Positions 8,573-17,887 of a DNA stretch of 54,268 nt are shown piece after piece. The stretch is from JAUILA01 sp964563925 (lineage in GTDB: Bacteria; Bacteroidota; Bacteroidia; Cytophagales; Cyclobacteriaceae). Made by a program: the position numbers and the translations under genes. Position 1 is the first letter of the stretch, and each line of letters opens with the position of its first letter. The notes below the pieces were generated by a model that did not search any database, was not told the DNA's origin, and saw only the letters and a list, made by a program, of their open reading frames with translations. Location of the stretch: the NCBI GenBank assembly GCA_964563925.1, contig CAZLZD010000029.1:1-54268 (forward strand). The letters are read 5' to 3'.

Positions 8573-9967
8573 GTGACACTTATTAAATCAATTTCAGGTA
8601 TTCGTGGAACCATTGGAGGCAAGCCTGGAGAAGGACTGACTCCGGTGGATGTGGTAAAATTCTCAGCAGCTTTCGGCGCTTGGGTCGCCGCTTCCGGCAA
8701 TGAGAAGAAAATCGTGATTGGCAGGGATGCAAGGATTTCAGGAAATATGGTCTCCGGGCTGATCACCAATACCCTGATCGGTATGGGGATAGATGTGGTC
8801 GACCTGGGCCTTTCCACGACGCCGACCGTCGAACTTGCCGTGGAGGATGAACAGGCGGGAGGAGGTATTATTGTTACCGCCAGCCACAACCCGGGGCAAT
8901 GGAATGCCCTTAAGCTGCTCAATCATAAAGGCGAGTTTATCAGTGATGCGGAAGGAAAGGAAGTGCTGCGTCAGGCTGACGAAGGCGCGTTTCGTTTCGC
9001 CGAGGTCCAGAACCTGGGCTCGTACCGAAAAGACGATTCATATCTCAGCAAACATATCCAGAAGATTCTGGCTCTCCCGCTGGTTAATGCAGATGCCATC
9101 AGAGAGAAAAAATTCAGGATTGCGGTGGATGCTGTCAATTCGTCCGGAGGAATTGCCGTTCCCCAGTTACTGCGTGCCCTGGGTGTGGAAACCATCGGAG
9201 AATTTTATTGCACACCTACTGGTCATTTTCCACACAACCCGGAGCCACTCCCGGAGAATATCACGCATATCTCGAACGAGATGCACAAGGACCAGTTTGA
9301 CCTGGGTATTGTAGTTGATCCGGATGTAGACCGACTGGTACTGCTGCAGGAAGACGGAACACCCTTTGGTGAAGAATATACACTGGTCTCGGTGGCAGAC
9401 TATGTCCTGAGTCACACACCCGGCAATACCGTGTCCAACCTTTCTTCGACGATGGCATTGCGTGTAATTACTGAAAAGAAAGGGGGAGAATATTTTGCGG
9501 CAGCCGTCGGCGAAGTACACGTGGTGACAGAAATGAAGAAGTGCAATGCGGTGATCGGCGGGGAAGGAAATGGCGGGGTGATCTATCCGGACCTGCATTA
9601 CGGACGCGATGCCCTCGTGGGAATCGCTTTGTTCCTGTCCCATCTGGCCACCTCGGGGATGAAGGCTTCAAGGTTGCGTGCCTCCTATCCGAATTTTCAT
9701 ATTAGCAAGAATAAAATCGAACTGACTCCTGATATCAATGTTGATTTGGTGCTTGAGGAAATCCGGTCAAAATATTCTTCCAGGCCAGTGAATTCAGTAG
9801 ATGGCGTCAAGATCGAGTTTGACGAGGAATGGGTACATTTGCGAAAATCCAATACCGAACCAATTATACGCATCTATTCTGAATCTTCGTCTGAGTCCAC
9901 GGCTGAGCACCTTGCGAATAAGCTGATCTCAGATATCAAGGACATCATCTCTGACAACAATTCCTGA
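8573..9967 (+). CDS. glmM: Phosphoglucosamine mutase / phosphohexomutase
   Basis: A 464-residue alpha-D-phosphohexomutase, most likely interconverting glucosamine-6-phosphate and glucosamine-1-phosphate for UDP-GlcNAc and peptidoglycan synthesis. Signatures in order: N-terminal TLIKSISGIRGTIGG, catalytic phosphoserine Ser104 in TASHNPGQWNALK, metal loop DPDVDRL at about 240, sugar loop GGEGNGG and phosphate-binding RKSNTEPIIRIYSE near the end. The GTG at 8573 is preferred over a GTG at 8525 because family members begin at this point and both a terminator and a promoter box lie between. The cysteine desulfurase starts two bases after the stop. A phosphomannomutase activity cannot be excluded from sequence. 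Confidence 0.9.
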   Translation: MTLIKSISGIRGTIGGKPGEGLTPVDVVKFSAAFGAWVAASGNEKKIVIGRDARISGNMVSGLITNTLIGMGIDVVDLGLSTTPTVELAVEDEQAGGGIIVTASHNPGQWNALKLLNHKGEFISDAEGKEVLRQADEGAFRFAEVQNLGSYRKDDSYLSKHIQKILALPLVNADAIREKKFRIAVDAVNSSGGIAVPQLLRALGVETIGEFYCTPTGHFPHNPEPLPENITHISNEMHKDQFDLGIVVDPDVDRLVLLQEDGTPFGEEYTLVSVADYVLSHTPGNTVSNLSSTMALRVITEKKGGEYFAAAVGEVHVVTEMKKCNAVIGGEGNGGVIYPDLHYGRDALVGIALFLSHLATSGMKASRLRASYPNFHISKNKIELTPDINVDLVLEEIRSKYSSRPVNSVDGVKIEFDEEWVHLRKSNTEPIIRIYSESSSESTAEHLANKLISDIKDIISDNNS

Positions 9968-9969
9968 TA

Positions 9970-11112
9970 ATGAAAAAGATTTACCTGGACAATGCTGCCA
10001 CCACCGCCCTCGACCCTGAGGTTTTCGAGGCAATGAAACCATTCATGCTGGAATATTACGGCAATCCTTCCTCTATTCATGCCCATGGTCGTGAGGTTCG
10101 GGCCGCCATCGAATCATCCAGAAAGAAAATTGCCGAACTGATTAACGCTTCTCCGCTGGAAATCCTGTTTACCTCCGGAGGAACCGAGGCCGACAACACG
10201 ATCATTTGCAGTGCGGTCAATACATACGGTCTTTCTCATGTGATCACTTCTCCGGTGGAGCACCATGCGGTATTGCATACCTGCGAGCAACTGGAGAAGG
10301 AAGGTCGTGTAAAAGTGAGCATGGTCCGCCTGGATACAGACGGCAACATCAGTCTTGACCACCTTCGCGAATTGCTGGAATCAAATGACCGAAGCCTGGT
10401 AACGCTGATGCATGCCAACAATGAAATTGGCAACCTTACCGATCTTGATAAGGTGGGAGAATTATGTCGCGAATATGATGCGCTCTTCCATTCGGACACT
10501 GTTCAGACAGTCGGACATTACCGTCATGACATGAAGGCTCTTCCGTTGAATTACATGTCCGCCGCTGCCCACAAATTCCATGGGCCGAAAGGGGTTGGAT
10601 TTATGTATATTGAAAAAAGCAGCAAGATCAACCCCTTCATACACGGAGGTGCCCAGGAGCTTAATATGCGCGGGGGCACTGAAAATGTGTACGGGATCAT
10701 TGGCATCGCCAAGGCAATGGAAATTGCCTATGCCCACATGGATGAACACCGCTCGTTTATTCTCGGACTTAAGGAGAGAATGATCAGCAAGCTGAAAGAA
10801 ACTATTCCCGGTGTATCATTCAACGGATTAAGTGCTGACCCTCAAAAAAGCCTGTATACTGTTCTGAATGTGTGCCTACCGGAATCAGAGCAGAATGATT
10901 TCCTCCTGTTCACGCTGGATATGAATGGCATCTGTGCCTCCGGAGGAAGTGCCTGTTCAAGCGGGGCAGCCAAGGGCTCGCATGTCCTGGATGCACTTAA
11001 TGTGCCCGCAGGCCGGGGCGCGGTAAGGTTCTCTTTCAGCAAGTATAATACGGCGGAAGAAATCGATTATGTTGCAGAGCAACTGGCTTCCTTTTACCAG
11101 GTGAAGGCTTAG
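9970..11112 (+). CDS. Cysteine desulfurase, NifS/IscS class
   Basis: A 380-residue PLP enzyme taking sulfur from cysteine as an enzyme persulfide for Fe-S clusters or tRNA thiolation. It opens with IYLDNAATTALDP and has TSGGTEADN, the PLP lysine Lys202 in SAAAHKFHGPKG, and the persulfide cysteine Cys329 in GGSACSSGAAKG. The short loop around that cysteine is typical of the NifS/IscS-like group rather than SufS. No scaffold gene (iscU, sufBCD) is adjacent. It is co-directional with glmM across two bases. Its TAG overlaps the hemH TAA on the other strand in the shared tetramer TTAG (11109-11112). Confidence 0.92.
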   Translation: MKKIYLDNAATTALDPEVFEAMKPFMLEYYGNPSSIHAHGREVRAAIESSRKKIAELINASPLEILFTSGGTEADNTIICSAVNTYGLSHVITSPVEHHAVLHTCEQLEKEGRVKVSMVRLDTDGNISLDHLRELLESNDRSLVTLMHANNEIGNLTDLDKVGELCREYDALFHSDTVQTVGHYRHDMKALPLNYMSAAAHKFHGPKGVGFMYIEKSSKINPFIHGGAQELNMRGGTENVYGIIGIAKAMEIAYAHMDEHRSFILGLKERMISKLKETIPGVSFNGLSADPQKSLYTVLNVCLPESEQNDFLLFTLDMNGICASGGSACSSGAAKGSHVLDALNVPAGRGAVRFSFSKYNTAEEIDYVAEQLASFYQVKA

Positions 11113-12122
11113 GAATTCTCCACGAGATCCTGCATACAGCTAATCCAGTCAGGATGTGTATTCAGGCTTTCCACCAGCTGCACCTTCCGGCCGCCGTGTT
11201 CTTCAAATATCTCCTGATATTCATCCCCGATCTCAATAATGGTTTCAAGGCAGTCGGCCGTGAATGCCGGGGAAAATACCAGCAGGTTCTTCGCACCTTC
11301 TTTTGCTTTTTGCTCCACCACTTTGTCTGAAAATGGCTCGAGCCATTTATTGTCGAGACGGGACTGGAAACAGACCGTATATTTATCTTCAGGAATATTC
11401 AGACGTGAAGCCAGCATCCGGGAAGTAGCAAAGCAAGTCGCTTTGTAACAATACTTATTCTCTGCAGTGATCTCCTTTTCACAATCACGGTCACTGCACA
11501 ATCCCTCATTGTAGACCTTATCCACCTGTCTCAGGGGCACCCCGTGGTAGGAAAAAAGCACGTGATCGTAATCAGCCAGGTTGTACTGCCTGCCGCGGTC
11601 TTCGAGGGCATCAAGATATTTGGGATGATCGTAATACTGGCTTATAAGCTGGACTTCCGGGATCACCCACCACTTGCTGATCACCCGCATCGCCTCCTCC
11701 AAGGCCGATCCCGTACTGGCTGAGGCATACTGGGGAAACATGGGCAGCACAATGATCTTCCGATAGTTCTCCTTACGCATCTCCTCCAGTACTGCCGGTA
11801 TTCCGGGGTTCTTGTAGCGCATAGCCAGGTGTACCTTGTGGTCTGCAGACAATACTTTCTGCAACTCATCACGTGCCCGCTCACAATAGTACAGCAGCGG
11901 GCTGCCGTTTTCCGTCCAAAGCTCCTTATAGACCTTGGCTGACTTTGGGGCCCTGAACGGGACAATGATCAGATTAACCAATATTTTTCTGAGCAACCAG
12001 GGGATATCGATGACCCTCGGGTCATTCAGGAATTGGGACAGGTAGGAACGTACCTTGCCGACCGAAGGGTCATCAGGCGTTCCCAGGTTAATAAGTAAAA
12101 CACCAATCTCTGCTTTCTTCAT
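11109..12122 (-). CDS. hemH: Ferrochelatase
   Basis: A 337-residue enzyme that inserts ferrous iron into protoporphyrin IX (or coproporphyrin III) in the last steps of heme synthesis. Recognisable elements are the N-terminal VLLINLGTPDDP, the catalytic histidine in FSYHGVPLRQ, and FQSRLDNKWLEP followed by the acidic ECLETIIEIGDEY-like segment (here DCLETIIEIGDEY). Length is normal. It is the last gene of a minus-strand group with the VTT protein and the YghO-like protein. Other heme genes in the window are hemD (40716-41492) and hemW (44445-45581), not clustered with it. Confidence 0.94.
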   Translation of the reverse strand: MKKAEIGVLLINLGTPDDPSVGKVRSYLSQFLNDPRVIDIPWLLRKILVNLIIVPFRAPKSAKVYKELWTENGSPLLYYCERARDELQKVLSADHKVHLAMRYKNPGIPAVLEEMRKENYRKIIVLPMFPQYASASTGSALEEAMRVISKWWVIPEVQLISQYYDHPKYLDALEDRGRQYNLADYDHVLFSYHGVPLRQVDKVYNEGLCSDRDCEKEITAENKYCYKATCFATSRMLASRLNIPEDKYTVCFQSRLDNKWLEPFSDKVVEQKAKEGAKNLLVFSPAFTADCLETIIEIGDEYQEIFEEHGGRKVQLVESLNTHPDWISCMQDLVENS

Positions 12123-12157
12123 ACCTTGTTAAGTTCTAACATCATTATAAAACCACA

Positions 12158-12727
12158 TCACGGGGCAATAGTTTTCCAGATCACCCAGGCGTACAGGGCA
12201 AAGCGCACAAACCGTACACAGCTCAGTAACAGGAAGCGGGTAAATGGATAACGGGACGCACCCATCAACATACACACGGCGGAAAAGGGAAGCGGTGTCA
12301 TGGCTCCCACCACAACGAGAAACCCTCCGTACTTCCGGAAGTATTCATCATACTTGTACACGTAACGTCGCATGACTGGCTGGATAAAGTCCCACCCCCG
12401 GGACTTCATCCCCAGAATGTACCCGACCACACCTGCCAGATAGGATATCAAAGCTAACAGCAGCACATCGGGGATCATGGCTTTAAATATCCCGTGATCA
12501 ATTACCCATATAATGAATAACTCCGGTGGGATAATCCCGAAAATTACTTCCGACAAGCAAAAGGTAAGGTAAATCAGAAGCGGCCATTCCCCGAGTGCCG
12601 CCATGTAGGCGTCCACATCAATAAATTGCCTGGCCAGCACGTACATTACGATGAGCAGAACCAGGAATAAAAGCCCCTTCAGAAGGTTTTTCCAGAAAAA
12701 TACCGATCGTGAATCCGAATCTGCCAT
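12158..12727 (-). CDS. VTT-domain (DedA/YqaA-like) inner-membrane protein
   Basis: A 189-residue integral membrane protein with four or five hydrophobic helices. It shows the VTT/SNARE-associated signature: FGIIPPELFIIW in the first half and YGGFLVVVGAMTPLPFSAVCMLMGASRYPF in the second (positions about 120-155), where a glycine-rich re-entrant loop is followed by a conserved proline and arginine. DedA-type proteins are linked to lipid carrier recycling and membrane homeostasis; no specific substrate is evident. It lies six bases after the YghO-like gene and 35 bases before hemH, so the three are probably co-transcribed. Confidence 0.78.
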   Translation of the reverse strand: MADSDSRSVFFWKNLLKGLLFLVLLIVMYVLARQFIDVDAYMAALGEWPLLIYLTFCLSEVIFGIIPPELFIIWVIDHGIFKAMIPDVLLLALISYLAGVVGYILGMKSRGWDFIQPVMRRYVYKYDEYFRKYGGFLVVVGAMTPLPFSAVCMLMGASRYPFTRFLLLSCVRFVRFALYAWVIWKTIAP

Positions 12728-12733
12728 GTCACT

Positions 12734-13897
12734 CTATACAATCGGTGCCCTCTTGAATTCTTTCGATTCATCAAATAATTTCCGATACGTGTGATGGGTT
12801 TTGACGATGTCTCCGCCCACCTGTTCGACCACCCGGATCATTTTGGGATTAAAATCCCCGATCCAGTTCATTTCCAGGTCATCATATTGCTGGTATTTGA
12901 CCTGTACCATTTCTGCCGTGGCCATCACGAGTGCACCTTCCAGGCCCTTTCCCTGGTGCCCGGGAGCTACCCCGAATACCAGCCCGAGCATTTTCTTACA
13001 GGTTCTCATTTTCTTATGATAAAGAAATTTGAGCTTTCCCCAGAGATTGAGTTTCCCGTTTACATGCTTGAATATCTGGTTTACTTCCGGCAGGTTAATG
13101 TAAAAGGCCACGGGCTCCCCTTCGTAGTAGCCAAACCAGATGATTTTCTCATCAATGATCGGCTTCATCTGCTTCATTATGTTTTTGGCCTGCAGCGATG
13201 ACATTTCCGGTACACCGTGACCAGCCCAGGCTTTGTTGTACACTACCCGGAAGTCCTCGGTGTACTTATCCAAATGCTTAAGTTCCATATGACGGAACGA
13301 ATAGCCGGGATTTTCCATGGCCTTTTTGGCTTTCTCATGCAAACGCGGATGAAACGGATCACGTACCTTTCGGCCAAAGGTAAATTGCTTGAAATAAATC
13401 CCGAACCCATACGCTTCAAAGAACTCCCGGTAATACGGTGGATTATAGTTGCAGTTATAATTGGGTTCGATATGAAAACCATCTACCAGCAGTCCCCACC
13501 ACTTGTCGCGTTCCCCAAAGTTAATTGGTCCGTCCATCGCTTCCATGCCCCTGGCTTCAAGCCATTGCCGGGCAGCGTCAAACAGCCTGAAGGCTGCATC
13601 CTGGTCATTGATGCATTCGAAGAAGCCCATCCCGCCTGTAGGCTGGTCATTTTTCCTGTTGACTGTCTTTTTATTGACAAAAGCAGCTACACGACCGATT
13701 GTGAGACCCTTTTCATCCTGCAGTATCCAGCGAATGGCTTCCCCGTGCCTGAAGGTTTTATTCTTTTTTGGGTCAAAGACCTGTTCGATATCCTTATCGA
13801 GCGGACGGATCCAGGCATCACTCTCTTTGTATAATCGTACCGGAAGACGGATAAATTCCCGAATATGCTCTTTCTGAGTAACCTCGATGAGTTTCAT
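12734..13897 (-). CDS. YghO-like protein with acetyltransferase (GNAT-like) fold
   Basis: A 387-residue cytosolic protein whose N-terminus (FIRLPVRLYKESDAWIRPLD) and C-terminal stretch (GLVFGVAPGHQGKGLEGALV) resemble the widespread YghO family. The second segment contains the Q/RxxGxG-like pyrophosphate loop of GNAT acetyltransferases (GHQGKGLE). No transmembrane segment is visible. The substrate is unknown for the family, and databases have named members inconsistently. It sits 18 bases after the multi-PAS kinase and six bases before the VTT gene. Family assignment is fairly firm, enzymatic activity is inferred. Confidence 0.65.
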   Translation of the reverse strand: MKLIEVTQKEHIREFIRLPVRLYKESDAWIRPLDKDIEQVFDPKKNKTFRHGEAIRWILQDEKGLTIGRVAAFVNKKTVNRKNDQPTGGMGFFECINDQDAAFRLFDAARQWLEARGMEAMDGPINFGERDKWWGLLVDGFHIEPNYNCNYNPPYYREFFEAYGFGIYFKQFTFGRKVRDPFHPRLHEKAKKAMENPGYSFRHMELKHLDKYTEDFRVVYNKAWAGHGVPEMSSLQAKNIMKQMKPIIDEKIIWFGYYEGEPVAFYINLPEVNQIFKHVNGKLNLWGKLKFLYHKKMRTCKKMLGLVFGVAPGHQGKGLEGALVMATAEMVQVKYQQYDDLEMNWIGDFNPKMIRVVEQVGGDIVKTHHTYRKLFDESKEFKRAPIV

Positions 13898-13915
13898 CCT
13901 GCAATATTACGGTTT

Positions 13916-16549
13916 CTACCCCGTATTTTCCTCATCGATTTCACGTATCGCATTGGGAAGAGTGATCTCAAAACTGGTGCCTTTATTAGCCTCGCTTCTG
14001 AGCCTTATCACACCGCCAAGTCGTTCAATGGCATTCTTTACGATATAGAGCCCGATCCCGGATCCCTCACCGTGTTCCGTGGCACGGTAGAACATTTCAA
14101 ACACCTTCGGGGCACGGTCTTCGGTAATCCCGATCCCGTTATCGCCGAAATAGATCGCGGCATAGGTACGCTCCACCAATATGTCGATCTCAATGAAAGG
14201 CTCATCCCGCCTGGTGCTGTAGTATTTTACCGCATTTGAAATGAGATTCCGCAGGATCTCATTGATTCGCCACTGGTCACTGTAGAAGTCGCAGCCCCGG
14301 ATGTTAATTATCTTTTTGATCTTGCTGGTCTGCGGCAGGTAACTTATGCTGTTGAAGCATTCCTCAATAATTTCATGGAAATCTATCTTGCTGTAATTGA
14401 CATCAAGTTTAAGGTTTTTGGAATGGCTCAGGATATCGCTTATAAAATGATCAAGTTGCTTGATCCTGTTTTCGATCATGTCAATATAGTCGTAAACTGA
14501 ATCGGATCCCCGCTCCTGATTTACGATATTCACAAGTCCCATGATCGAGGATAAAGGCGCGCGCAGGTCATGAGAAACTTTATAGACAAAATTATCCAGC
14601 TCGAGATTACGCACCTCCAATTCCTTTTCGGCCTTGACCCGGTCGGTGATATCCACGTACAATCCATATATCCCGATGGTTTGTTTCTGAAAAATGACCG
14701 GGATACTGTAGATAATGACCGGCACCGGTTCATTATCTGCATTGAGACGATACGTTTCCAGTTTCTGAGGCCGACCGCTTCTTGTGAAACGGTTCAGGGT
14801 CTTGGACTCTTCAAGGAGATCATCGGGAACAATCCGGTGATCCAGCTCCTTGCCTTCAATATCATCTGCACTATACCCGAAAATCTCACTGAATCCCGGG
14901 TTTACCTGCCTGACGATCAGCTTCTCATCCAGGAAAACAATGCCAACCGGCGCATTGGAAAACAGGTGGGAGAATAACTGTTCCTGCCGCTTGATTTCAT
15001 TTTCATTGGCCTTTTTTTCATGGATATCGACAATCGTACCGGTGGCCCGGATTATCTTGCCGCCCTGATCCATAGCCACACCGCTTCCTCGCTCAAGAAT
15101 CCACCGAAACGTACCGTCAGCCCTGAAAAAACGGTACTCTGCTTCGAAAATCTCCACTTGCTTCTTTAAATAACGGCTCAGCTTTTTCTTCACCTCGGGC
15201 AGGTCGTCCGGATGAATAAGCTTCTCCCAGTTATTATACAACAACTCGGCTTCGTCCTCACCGTAACCAAACCGGCTCAGCCAGGACATATTGAAGATCT
15301 TTCTTCGCTCATTCACGTCCCACTCCCAGATACCGATATCCGCAGCCTCCAGGGCAATCCTGAGTCTCTCCTCCGTACGCTTGTGAGCATCTTCAATGGA
15401 CTTTCGGTCTGTAATATCCATGATCAGTCCGTACCTGATTATTTTATCCTCTTTGATGATCCCCGGACTGGATTTTGCTTCCACCCATTTGGTCTTGCCG
15501 TCAATAAGGAATCTTCCTGACCATACCCAGTACTGGTCAGCCTGGTCAGGGGAATTGAGTGCTTTATACAGATCCTCCTTGTCATTCGGATGTGCAAGGG
15601 AGAATAACCTGTTGGCATCGGCTTGTACCGTGTCCGGGGAAAGGCCAAATATTTTCTTGACCCCGTCGCTTATGTAATTAAAGAAAGGCTCTTCTTCGAA
15701 CGGAATGTGGTATTCGTAAATGATACCGGGCACACCGAGGGACAGCATCCTGAATTTTAGCTGGTTATCCCGGAGTTCCTCCTCAGAACGCATCTGTTCG
15801 GTCATGTCCTGTACGATCATTATTACCGAAAGCTGCCCGGGATCGGAGTCAGGCCAGGGAAAAAGGTATCCTTTAAGGAATTTCTTCTCATCAAGGTCAA
15901 GTTCAATAAGCGAGGATGTCCGCATTGGATTGTAGGAAAGCACGGGCAATTCTACAACTTCCCCGTCAAATGCCCTGTCGAGCAGCTGCTGAATGCCCTT
16001 GGCGGATAACTGGTCATCTTTAAGGATGTTATACGCTGAAAATACACGCTCGGCCAGCGAAAAAGGTACATCCCACATTTCCGCATATGCCTTGTTAAGA
16101 TAGACGCCATCACCGTTTCGGGCGTATACAGACATTGGTAACGGCGAGTCCTTGATCAGGGATTCAATGCCTCCGGGCCTTGGGGATTCAGTCAGAATCC
16201 TGAGTTGCAACAGGCTGTAACTATCTGATTTACCCGGGAGACTGCACGGAGAGAAGGTAATGTAACAAGAGAATGCTTCTTTGCCCTCAAGGGTGTATCT
16301 ACGACGGCCGGATTGACCCTTGCCCTGGAATGAATTGGTAATATTCGCTGTAAACGATGCTTTTTCGCTAATTTTCAGCACCTCAGAAACCGGCTTATTC
16401 AGGATTTCAGAAAGCCGCCGGCCGGTAAGCTGCTCCATTATAGGATTCCAGTACACAATGGCTTGGTTATGGGATAATACGATCACCCCATCTGCATTGG
16501 AATCGAACATGGAAAAGAAAACAGAATGGTCTGACCTCAGTTCGGTCAT
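13916..16549 (-). CDS. Soluble multi-PAS sensor histidine kinase
   Basis: An 877-residue kinase with no obvious transmembrane helix, so probably cytosolic. About five PAS/PAC modules run from the N-terminus: one at about 10-110, a second near 130-250, then clear ones ending VIMIVQDMTEQM, LIMDITDRK, TIVDIHEKK and GLYVDITDRVK. The kinase core has His in YKVSHDLRAPLSS, N-box NLISNAVKYYSTRRDEPF, G1 DNGIGITED and G2 GSGIGLYIVKNA. It closely resembles the core of the kinase at 5587-7347, so the two are likely paralogues. No response regulator is adjacent. It heads the run with yghO-like, VTT and hemH. What its PAS domains sense is unknown. Confidence 0.85.
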   Translation of the reverse strand: MTELRSDHSVFFSMFDSNADGVIVLSHNQAIVYWNPIMEQLTGRRLSEILNKPVSEVLKISEKASFTANITNSFQGKGQSGRRRYTLEGKEAFSCYITFSPCSLPGKSDSYSLLQLRILTESPRPGGIESLIKDSPLPMSVYARNGDGVYLNKAYAEMWDVPFSLAERVFSAYNILKDDQLSAKGIQQLLDRAFDGEVVELPVLSYNPMRTSSLIELDLDEKKFLKGYLFPWPDSDPGQLSVIMIVQDMTEQMRSEEELRDNQLKFRMLSLGVPGIIYEYHIPFEEEPFFNYISDGVKKIFGLSPDTVQADANRLFSLAHPNDKEDLYKALNSPDQADQYWVWSGRFLIDGKTKWVEAKSSPGIIKEDKIIRYGLIMDITDRKSIEDAHKRTEERLRIALEAADIGIWEWDVNERRKIFNMSWLSRFGYGEDEAELLYNNWEKLIHPDDLPEVKKKLSRYLKKQVEIFEAEYRFFRADGTFRWILERGSGVAMDQGGKIIRATGTIVDIHEKKANENEIKRQEQLFSHLFSNAPVGIVFLDEKLIVRQVNPGFSEIFGYSADDIEGKELDHRIVPDDLLEESKTLNRFTRSGRPQKLETYRLNADNEPVPVIIYSIPVIFQKQTIGIYGLYVDITDRVKAEKELEVRNLELDNFVYKVSHDLRAPLSSIMGLVNIVNQERGSDSVYDYIDMIENRIKQLDHFISDILSHSKNLKLDVNYSKIDFHEIIEECFNSISYLPQTSKIKKIINIRGCDFYSDQWRINEILRNLISNAVKYYSTRRDEPFIEIDILVERTYAAIYFGDNGIGITEDRAPKVFEMFYRATEHGEGSGIGLYIVKNAIERLGGVIRLRSEANKGTSFEITLPNAIREIDEENTG

Positions 16550-16678
16550 ACTATTAAAACATTAACACAATTAGACACCTTGTGGTAAATATTGGAAATA
16601 TTATAGAAAAAAACGTGTAAGTAATGCGTAAGACATTACATCCTTTTATCTTCATTCTCCAACACATGCACCTCGCCT

Positions 16679-17887
16679 ATGAATTCACAGAAAGTACAGT
16701 TTTCAAATGCTTCCGGACATACCCTAAGCGCCCGCCTTCAGCTTCCACCCTCGGGTGAGCCAACGGTTTTCGTACTGCTGGCGCACTGTTTTACCTGTTC
16801 CAAAGACTTACAGGCAATTGTGAATATCAGCCGTTCCCTCATCCGGTTCAACATTGGTGTGTTGAGATTTGACTTTACCGGGCTGGGTGAAAGTGAAGGT
16901 GATGTCGGTACTTTTACCAGTAATATCAGTGACCTTGAAGCGGCTGCCGGCTTTTTGCAGGCAGAATATAAAGCACCTTCCATACTTATCGGTCATTCCC
17001 TCGGGGGTGCCGCCGTCCTGATGGCTGCCGGCAATATAGACTCGGTGGAAGCCGTGGTGACCATCGGCGCCCCGGCCGATCCGGAGCATGTAAGTCACCT
17101 GATCGGCGATCATCTTGATGAAATTAAGGAAACAGGGCAGGCTCTTGTAAAAATCGGGGGGCGGCCATTTCCCATTTCCCGTGAGTTCGTTGACGATCTG
17201 AGTAACCATGCACCCTCTCAGGTAATTAAAAAACTTAAGATCCCATTGCTGATCATGCATTCTCCCCAGGACACAGTCGTGGGCATTGAGAATGCCCGAA
17301 CCATCTATGATGCGGCAATGCATCCTAAAAGCTTCATATCCCTGGATGGGGCAGATCACCTTCTGACGAATAAAGCGGATTCAATATATGCGGGAGAAGT
17401 CATCGCCGCCTGGTCCAAACGGTATGTCGGGATCAAAGAGGTTGAATCCGAACCTGAATCTGACCGCCCGGTGGTGACCCGAACCGGTGACGAAGGGTTT
17501 GTCACAGAAATCAAGGCAGGCAGGCATATTCTCCTGGCTGATGAACCCGTATCCGTAGGTGGCACAGACCAGGGACCCACTCCCTATGATTACCTTGCCA
17601 GCTCACTTGGCACCTGTACCGGTATGACTTTGCGAATGTATGCAGACCGTAAAAAGTGGCCGCTGGAGGAAGTGAGAGTGCATATAACCCACGACAAGGT
17701 CCATGAAACTGATTGCGAAAAGTGTGAAGAAAAGAATAACAAGCTGGATGTGCTGAGAAGAAGCATTGAACTTATCGGTGACCTGGACAATGATCAGAAG
17801 GAACGCCTTATGGAAATTGCCGATAAATGTCCGGTCCATCGCACCCTGCATGGAAATTTGAGAATTGAAACAGAGCAAAAGGGCTAG
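16679..17887 (+). CDS. Alpha/beta hydrolase fused to OsmC-like peroxidase domain
   Basis: A 402-residue two-domain protein. Residues about 1-255 form an alpha/beta hydrolase: nucleophile Ser in GHSLGGAAV, an Asp in MHSPQDTVVG and the histidine in DGADHLLTN. Residues about 270-400 are OsmC/Ohr-like: PTPYDYLASSLGTCTGMTLR holds the first catalytic cysteine and ADKCPVHRTL the second, the pair that reduces organic hydroperoxides. The fusion is known in several bacterial groups; one idea is that the esterase frees acyl hydroperoxides for the OsmC domain. No signal peptide, so cytosolic. It ends in CTAG, shared with the opposing stop codon of the DJ-1 gene. Confidence 0.9.
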   Translation: MNSQKVQFSNASGHTLSARLQLPPSGEPTVFVLLAHCFTCSKDLQAIVNISRSLIRFNIGVLRFDFTGLGESEGDVGTFTSNISDLEAAAGFLQAEYKAPSILIGHSLGGAAVLMAAGNIDSVEAVVTIGAPADPEHVSHLIGDHLDEIKETGQALVKIGGRPFPISREFVDDLSNHAPSQVIKKLKIPLLIMHSPQDTVVGIENARTIYDAAMHPKSFISLDGADHLLTNKADSIYAGEVIAAWSKRYVGIKEVESEPESDRPVVTRTGDEGFVTEIKAGRHILLADEPVSVGGTDQGPTPYDYLASSLGTCTGMTLRMYADRKKWPLEEVRVHITHDKVHETDCEKCEEKNNKLDVLRRSIELIGDLDNDQKERLMEIADKCPVHRTLHGNLRIETEQKG

